Of a stretch of 10,512 bases of DNA, positions 6,185 through 10,512 are shown in pieces. The translations under genes and the position numbers were made by a program. Origin of the DNA: an uncultured Planctomycetaceae bacterium (lineage in GTDB: Bacteria; Planctomycetota; Planctomycetia; Pirellulales; Thermoguttaceae); the NCBI GenBank assembly GCA_947307005.1, contig CAMZHY010000088.1, positions 1 through 10,512 on the forward strand. The letters are read 5' to 3'. The notes beneath the pieces are model-generated. The model was not told the DNA's origin and searched no databases. It saw nothing but the letters and a program-made list of their open reading frames with translations. The stretch's first letter is position 1, and every line of letters starts with the position of its first letter.

Positions 6185-9100
6185 TGGTTGGTAGTTCATG
6201 GAGCGCGGCGCCATAACTTGAAGAATATTGACGTCAGAATTCCTCTTGGCGGAATAGTGTGCGTAACGGGAGTTAGCGGAAGTGGTAAGAGTTCCCTTGT
6301 AAACGACGTCCTTCGTGAAACTCTTGCCACTAAACTAAATCATGCAGATCCAACTCCCTGTGAGTACGATTCTATCGAGGGTGTTGAACATCTCAAGAAA
6401 ATGATCTCTATTGATCAATCGCCAATTGGTCGTACTCCTCGGTCCAATCCTGCGACGTATATTAAGTTGTTCGACGAAATACGAAAACTTTTTGCCGAAA
6501 CGCCAGAAGCTAGAGCGAAGGGGTTTACTCCAGGACGTTTCAGTTTTAACCTTGCAGGTGGACGATGTGAATCGTGTGAAGGCAATGGCTCTGTTCACCT
6601 TGAAATGGATTTTCTCGCCGATGTTTGGACGACTTGTCCTCAATGCGGCGGTCGGCGTTTCAACCGTGAGACAGTTTCTATCAAGTATAAAGGTTTGTCA
6701 ATTGACCAGGTCCTTAATCTAGACGTCGAAACCGCCCTTAAAGTTTTCGAGAATATTCCAAAGATTCACGACATGCTTCAAACGCTCTACGACGTTGGAC
6801 TTGGTTATATGAAGCTTGGTCAGCCTTCGCCAACTCTCTCCGGGGGCGAGGCTCAGCGAATTAAACTTGCCAAAGAACTCGTGAGGAAAAGTTCCGGGAA
6901 AACGCTATATCTTTTGGATGAACCTACGACAGGACTTCATTTTGCCGACATTCGAATGCTCCTGAACGTTTTGCGCAGATTAGCAGACGCAGGTAATTCT
7001 GTTTTGATCGTCGAACATAATTTGGACGTGATAAAGACCGCTGACTGGGTAATAGACCTTGGCCCCGAGGGTGGGGAGTTGGGAGGGCGAGTCGTCGCCG
7101 AGGGGACCCCGGAGGATATTGCTAGCAATCCTGACTCTTGGACAGGAAGGGCGCTTGCGGAATATCTTTCCCGCGATCGCGGGAGAATGATCGAACAACT
7201 TTCGAAAAAGGCCCAAACCGATTCCTCCTCGCGAGTTGCTAGATCAGAGATTGACGAGGAGGGACCGATTGTAGTACGTGGCGCCTGCGAACATAATTTG
7301 CAGAATATTTCGATTGAGATTCCTAGGAACCGCATGACTGTCTGCTGTGGACCGAGCGGAAGCGGCAAGTCCTCCTTTGCAATAGACGTCGTTTATGCAG
7401 AGGGACGGCGTCGTTACGTAGAAAGTCTATCGAGTTATGCTCGACAGTTTCTAGGTCAAATTCAAAAACCCAAGGTTGAACGGACAGGTGGAATTTCGCC
7501 GTCGATCGCAATTGAGCAAAAAACGACGGGACGTTCGCCTCGGTCTACCGTTGGCACCATCACAGAAATTCTCGACTATCTCCGTGTGATTTTTGCTAGA
7601 CTGGGAGTTCCTTACTGTCCCGATTGCAACGTTCCTATCGGATCTCAATCAACAGATCAGATCGTAGCGCGAGTTCTGCATGTTGGTTATGAACACGAAC
7701 GTCGTATTCTAATTACGGCGCCCGTTGCATTAGAAAACAGCGATAATTTCGACAAACTTTGGGAACGTCTTCGTTCGCAGGGGTTTTCTCGGGTTCGAGT
7801 AAACGGTGGAACCTATTCGCTCGATAATCCTCCGACGCTCGATCAGAGACAAATCAATCGAATCGAACTCGTTGTCGATCGTCTTAATTTGAATGGTTAC
7901 GTTGGTAAATCAGCGGATAAGACGATTCGTAGCCGCGTCTCAGCGAGCGTTGAAACCGCGCTTGAGTGGGGACGCGGCACGATGAACGTGGTTATTTGCG
8001 ACGACAGGCCGGAACCGGAGTGGGAATCTCGGTCGATGAGTCAAAAACTGTCATGCGAAAAGTGTGGTCGCGCTTTTGAGACGCTTACGCCGAGACATTT
8101 TTCTTTTAATAGTCCGCTAGGTTGGTGCCCAAGTTGCGAAGGGCTTGGCGTTCATAACGGAGCCCATCCGCGTTTTCATATTCATGATCCCAAGTTATCA
8201 TTGTTAGACGGCGTTGTTCCTGTCTGGTCTGATTTTGAAAACCCGCTGACTTTTGCGACGATGCTAGCGTTTGCGCGTGTCACAGGTATTCCGCTCGACA
8301 AACCTTTTGAACGTTTGGACACGCATTACCGACGCATGATCTTCAACGGAACTGGAGAACGCTGGTATGACGTTACTACATCTGATTGGGAAAACGCTTA
8401 TCGCTTACAAGCGTCTCCTGATCGTATTTGTTTAAACGCCAAACGTGATCTTCGGCAGCCCGAAGGCAAAAACGTTCTTTTTCGTTTTCAATATAAGGGC
8501 CTTTATCCCGCGACGGAGGAAGCTGGGCGTTTATCTCCTTACTATCGAAGCCGTCTTGAGTTTCAAATAGAGGAAAACGAATGTCCAGACTGTCTTGGAA
8601 GTCGTTTGCGCGACGACGTTTCAGCCGTGCAATTCCATTCGATGACGCTTGACCATATTTGTCGAACCCCTCTTGGCGAGCTAGTGCATATTTTTGAAAA
8701 CCTTGAGTTGACTCCACTCGAAAATGAAATCGCAGGCGACCTTATTGCCGAAGTCGTTGCTCGAGTGCGGTTCCTTGTAGACGTGGGACTTGATTACCTC
8801 ACGTTATCGCGTCCCGCGCCTTCACTTTCGGGAGGCGAATCTCAGCGCATACGACTAGCCGCCCAAATTGGCAGTGGCCTCGAAGGCGTCTTGTATGTTC
8901 TCGACGAGCCCACCGTCGGTCTTCATACTCGTGATAATCGCCGTTTGATTGCGGCGCTTCATCGGTTGCGTGATCTGGGCAACACATTGCTTGTTGTTGA
9001 GCATGACCAAGAGGTTATCGAGAGCGCTGATTATCTCGTAGACTTTGGACCTCGAGCAGGAAAGCAAGGAGGTCTAATTGTCGCTTCGGGAACGCCTGAG

Positions 9101-9193
9101 TCCGTGAAGCAAAAGGAATCATCCGTCACAGGTCCTTATCTTTCAGGTCGGAAATCAATACCAATACCGGTTAACCGACGTATTGTGCCTTGA
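4121..9193 (+). CDS. uvrA: UvrA fusion: complete UvrA plus N-half of a second UvrA
   Basis: UvrA is the damage-recognition ATPase of UvrABC nucleotide excision repair. This 1690-residue protein holds three ABC modules; a standard UvrA has two in about 940. Module N1 (1-688): Walker A GVSGSGKSS 31-39, UvrB-binding region about 130-235, zinc site C307/C310/C331/C334, signature LSGGE 563-567, Walker B D589-E590, switch H622. Module C1 (689-1016): Walker A 717-725, zinc site C816/C819/C839/C842, LSGGE 906-910, D933-E934, H966. A linker at 1017-1047 leads to module N2 (1048-1690): Walker A GPSGSGKSS 1077-1085, zinc site C1312/C1315/C1336/C1339, LSGGE 1569-1573, D1595-E1596, H1628. All three look ATPase-competent. 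The protein stops at RRIVP, the point where N1 runs into C1. The matching C2 module is in the next gene. N1 has about 50 extra residues between D236 and C307. No ribosome site precedes ATG 4121, but the family N-terminus (HGAREHNL) supports it. No LexA-type operator was recognised. Confidence 0.93.
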   Translation: MSDIVIHGAREHNLNNVDLRLPSNRLVCFTGVSGSGKSSLAFDTLYAEGQRRYLESLSSYARHFLGELPRAKVDQITGLRPAISISQKTAGQNYRSTVGTLTEISDYLRVLFARVGTAYCPKCGRKIVAQTRSQIIDHIKVLPEGTRFRILAPVTRGQRGRCIDILNNLRRKGFRQVRVDDKFYSVDDSLNLDQQARHSIDVVVDRFEQSELNLRGLEDAVSTALKSGSGLIVLIDSLPGSFGEHETPGHEGVDGFEYLDLSLKDSNNLPIDFSPAEAVQGVASDESGVNHVFYVGQELYFSADYACSHCGLSFERPSPQMFSFNTSQGMCPHCQGMGETFTFDPDLLIPDKSKSFQQGCIVPLGKWQNFGQWRQHIYQGIAAALERKYGLEKNSVLETAWEELDERVRHEFLWGTGDASVVYHWKADGIERSWNGFYEGVIPKLLKQREVSTSKTQRDSLERFMRCVPCVYCGGMRLNEQARSVRLETKSDLPAFSDKKSYSLPELSNLPIPLLIEFLNTLSLAPSSQLVAKVLVREISSRLGFLVDVGLGYLSIGRSAPTLSGGEMQRIRLAGQIGGGLVGVLYILDEPSIGLHPRDNDRLIGSLENLRDLGNSVVVVEHDEDTMLAADHLVDFGPGPGFHGGQIVASGTVADVLANQREKSVTAKFLSGDENIPVPKKRRKPDGRWLVVHGARRHNLKNIDVRIPLGGIVCVTGVSGSGKSSLVNDVLRETLATKLNHADPTPCEYDSIEGVEHLKKMISIDQSPIGRTPRSNPATYIKLFDEIRKLFAETPEARAKGFTPGRFSFNLAGGRCESCEGNGSVHLEMDFLADVWTTCPQCGGRRFNRETVSIKYKGLSIDQVLNLDVETALKVFENIPKIHDMLQTLYDVGLGYMKLGQPSPTLSGGEAQRIKLAKELVRKSSGKTLYLLDEPTTGLHFADIRMLLNVLRRLADAGNSVLIVEHNLDVIKTADWVIDLGPEGGELGGRVVAEGTPEDIASNPDSWTGRALAEYLSRDRGRMIEQLSKKAQTDSSSRVARSEIDEEGPIVVRGACEHNLQNISIEIPRNRMTVCCGPSGSGKSSFAIDVVYAEGRRRYVESLSSYARQFLGQIQKPKVERTGGISPSIAIEQKTTGRSPRSTVGTITEILDYLRVIFARLGVPYCPDCNVPIGSQSTDQIVARVLHVGYEHERRILITAPVALENSDNFDKLWERLRSQGFSRVRVNGGTYSLDNPPTLDQRQINRIELVVDRLNLNGYVGKSADKTIRSRVSASVETALEWGRGTMNVVICDDRPEPEWESRSMSQKLSCEKCGRAFETLTPRHFSFNSPLGWCPSCEGLGVHNGAHPRFHIHDPKLSLLDGVVPVWSDFENPLTFATMLAFARVTGIPLDKPFERLDTHYRRMIFNGTGERWYDVTTSDWENAYRLQASPDRICLNAKRDLRQPEGKNVLFRFQYKGLYPATEEAGRLSPYYRSRLEFQIEENECPDCLGSRLRDDVSAVQFHSMTLDHICRTPLGELVHIFENLELTPLENEIAGDLIAEVVARVRFLVDVGLDYLTLSRPAPSLSGGESQRIRLAAQIGSGLEGVLYVLDEPTVGLHTRDNRRLIAALHRLRDLGNTLLVVEHDQEVIESADYLVDFGPRAGKQGGLIVASGTPESVKQKESSVTGPYLSGRKSIPIPVNRRIVP
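7169..7184. repeat. 16-nt perfect palindrome in the UvrA1/UvrA2 linker
   Basis: TCCCGCGATCGCGGGA is its own reverse complement. It encodes part of the linker just after UvrA copy 1 ends (residues about 1017-1022, SRDRGR). As RNA it could fold as a 6-bp GC-rich stem with loop GATC. No T run follows. Confidence 0.6.
7262..9193 (+). repeat. UvrA N-half, copy 2 (paralogous to 4121-6184)
   Basis: This stretch encodes the second N-terminal UvrA module, about 643 residues. It keeps the ATPase motifs and zinc site. It lacks the basic RGxxG segment of the UvrB-binding region and the 50-residue insertion seen in copy 1. Confidence 0.85.
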
Positions 9194-9217
9194 ACCAGCT
9201 TTTCAATGGAATATAAT
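9190..9217 (+). promoter_or_regulatory. Candidate promoter for the second UvrA gene
   Basis: TTGAAC (9190-9195, four of six against TTGACA) is followed after 16 nt by a perfect TATAAT (9212-9217). The -35 overlaps the uvrA stop codon. A start near 9224 would give a leader of about 100 nt, so the downstream gene may be transcribed independently as well as by read-through. Confidence 0.45.
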
Positions 9218-9278
9218 CGTTTGTTCCGGGATTGCGTTGCTTGTTGAGCGTTCGTTTTTGAATGTCGCTTTTAGGTTA

Positions 9279-9297
9279 CGCCCGTTTTGACGGGGCG
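9279..9297 (+). promoter_or_regulatory. GC-rich hairpin in the gap between the UvrA genes
   Basis: CGCCCG (9279-9284) pairs with CGGGGCG (9291-9297) with one bulged G, around loop TTTTGA. No T run follows, so a terminator is unlikely. It lies 28 nt before the downstream ATG and could tune expression of the second half-gene. Confidence 0.35.
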
Positions 9298-9315
9298 ACT
9301 GAGTACTAGAGTGAA

Positions 9316-9319
9316 GAGG
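9316..9319 (+). promoter_or_regulatory. Ribosome binding site for the second UvrA gene
   Basis: GAGG lies six bases before ATG 9326, within the purine-rich GAAGAGG at 9313-9319. It favours ATG 9326 over the in-frame GTG at 9311, which has no comparable site. Confidence 0.55.
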
Positions 9320-9325
9320 CGGTTA

Positions 9326-10512
9326 ATGAAGAAGAAGAACGATGGGGATTCTGATTCAGCAACTTCTGCGTCCTCCTCCTCTCGACGTAGAAAAACGTCT
9401 GCGGAATCTCCTAAAAAAACGCGCGCCCTGAAAGACAATTCGAAAAACGCTTCTTCGGTTTCTAAATCTTCGCGGCGAAAAAAAACGGAAGTAGTATCCC
9501 TCGCAAAGATTGGCGACGAGAATGGCGACTCGGGGAAGAGTTCCCCACGAGTTGGGAGAACGCGTAAAACGGCCGTATCTGCAAGACGTGGCAAAAGTTC
9601 GCCAAATGTTGATTTGTTCGACAACTCCAGTTTGGTAGAGACGTCTCCAAGCGTAGGTACTCCCCAGCTTCATGAGGTTGTCGAGTACGATATGAACGCG
9701 GTCAACGCTAAGATTGCCGCAGTTCCTCTTTCTGATCGTGAAATTGCCCGTCGATGCGCTCTTAAAAATAGTCGTTGTGATTTGCGGACTTATGAGAGCG
9801 TCTGTTCACTTCCGCTTCCAAAATGGAATCCTGGTTGGCTAATTGTCCAAGGCGCCCGCAAACATAATCTTAAATCAATCACAGCGCCGTTTCCTCTTTC
9901 TGCTTTTACTGTCGTAACAGGCGTGAGTGGCAGCGGTAAAAGTTCGTTGGTTCAAGACGTCTTGTATCCGTCGGTGGTTCGCGAGCTGAATCGTTCTGTA
10001 ACTCCTAATCGAACTTGCGACGGGATTATGGGGTGCGAACAGCTTAATTCTGTCGTCCAGGTAGATCAATCGCCAATAGGTCAAACGGCGACTTCTAATC
10101 CCGCGACGTACACGGGACTCTTCGATTTGATTCGGAATCTTTACGCACAACTTCCCGAATCAAAGATCCGGGGCTTCACCCCGCGTCAGTTTAGTTTTAA
10201 TGTTCCCGGAGGGCGTTGCGAGAAGTGTGAAGGCGCTGGAATGATCAAGGTTGAGATGCACTTCCTCGCCGACGTCTGGATTGTTTGCGACGCTTGCGGC
10301 GGTAAACGTTACAATCCCGAAACTCTTAAAGTGAAGTATTTGGGCAAATCGATTAGCGAGATTCTCGAGACGACTTGCGGCGACGCTCTTGAACTTTTCC
10401 ATCAATCGCGTTCTATTTCGCGTATTCTTAGAACCCTTTGCGACGTCGGACTTGACTACCTTCCGCTCGGTCAGTCTGCGACAACGCTCTCTGGCGGTGA
10501 AGCTCAACGGGT
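9326..10512 (+). CDS. Separate UvrA C-half with basic N-terminal tail, 3' end missing
   Basis: The frame is open from ATG 9326 to the right edge, with 395 residues visible. Residues 1-111 are low-complexity and rich in Ser, Lys and Arg, probably disordered. Residues 112-170 are more ordered-looking and of unknown role. From W171 (WLIVQGARKHNL) it is a C-terminal UvrA module like residues 689 onward of the upstream protein. It has Walker A GVSGSGKSS at 199-207, DQSPIGQT, SNPATY, GFTPRQFSFN, a zinc site C298/C301/C321/C324 and the start of the signature LSGGEAQR at 388-395. The window ends before Walker B. It supplies the half missing from the second UvrA copy upstream, so the two products presumably assemble; this is inferred. 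The start is set by GAGG six bases upstream. Three in-frame stops (9191, 9245, 9272) separate it from the upstream gene. It could also work alone or with UvrA copy 1. Confidence 0.88.
   Translation, partial: MKKKNDGDSDSATSASSSSRRRKTSAESPKKTRALKDNSKNASSVSKSSRRKKTEVVSLAKIGDENGDSGKSSPRVGRTRKTAVSARRGKSSPNVDLFDNSSLVETSPSVGTPQLHEVVEYDMNAVNAKIAAVPLSDREIARRCALKNSRCDLRTYESVCSLPLPKWNPGWLIVQGARKHNLKSITAPFPLSAFTVVTGVSGSGKSSLVQDVLYPSVVRELNRSVTPNRTCDGIMGCEQLNSVVQVDQSPIGQTATSNPATYTGLFDLIRNLYAQLPESKIRGFTPRQFSFNVPGGRCEKCEGAGMIKVEMHFLADVWIVCDACGGKRYNPETLKVKYLGKSISEILETTCGDALELFHQSRSISRILRTLCDVGLDYLPLGQSATTLSGGEAQR

Noticed and set aside
6937..7368. Antisense open frame of 143 codons inside uvrA, and a similar 118-codon frame at 5739-6095
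   Set aside because: Both lie opposite strongly conserved UvrA coding sequence (LSGGE, Walker B and linker regions), and their translations show no recognisable domain. They are shadows of the sense codons.
9191..9325. Stop-codon readthrough or recoding to make one 2000+ residue UvrA
   Set aside because: Three in-frame stops of two kinds lie in the gap, the translated gap does not resemble the domain junction, and the downstream gene has its own GAGG-ATG start.
9271..9624. Antisense open frame of 117 codons opposite the basic tail
   Set aside because: Its composition (Phe, Glu, Ser, Arg rich) is the complement of the Lys/Arg/Ser-rich sense codons, and the sense frame continues into a conserved UvrA module.

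Overview
All four recognisable genes lie on the + strand with moderate GC content (judged by eye, not counted). The protein set suggests a member of the Planctomycetota or a close relative in the PVC group. The reasons are a DapL-type diaminopimelate aminotransferase, a long MnmA with an insertion, a BNR/sialidase-type protein, and above all a tandem-duplicated UvrA. Fused double UvrA proteins are known from chlamydiae and planctomycetes. The phylum assignment is inference; no rRNA or other marker gene is present.

Layout: 2-1045 is the C-terminal part of a sialidase-like (Asp-box) protein whose start is off the left edge. 1120-2409 is mnmA (tRNA 2-thiouridylase). 2410-2705 is non-coding and holds a possible mnmA terminator, a candidate promoter with a perfect TATAAT, and a leader with two hairpins in front of dapL (2706-3941). 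3942-4120 holds a good inverted repeat behind dapL and a second hairpin with a T7 run only 11 nt before the next start codon. 4121-9193 encodes a 1690-residue UvrA fusion: one complete UvrA (two ABC modules) followed by the N-terminal half of a second UvrA. After a 132-nt gap, 9326 to the right edge begins a separate gene. It has a basic, Ser/Lys/Arg-rich tail and then the missing C-terminal half of the second UvrA.

The first three genes have no evident functional link: glycan hydrolysis or binding, tRNA wobble modification, and lysine/peptidoglycan precursor synthesis. The last two belong together. They encode four UvrA ABC modules in the order N1-C1-N2 | C2, so the second UvrA can only be complete if the two polypeptides assemble. 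No mobile element, CRISPR array, tRNA or rRNA was seen. The split four-module UvrA locus is the most notable item in the window.
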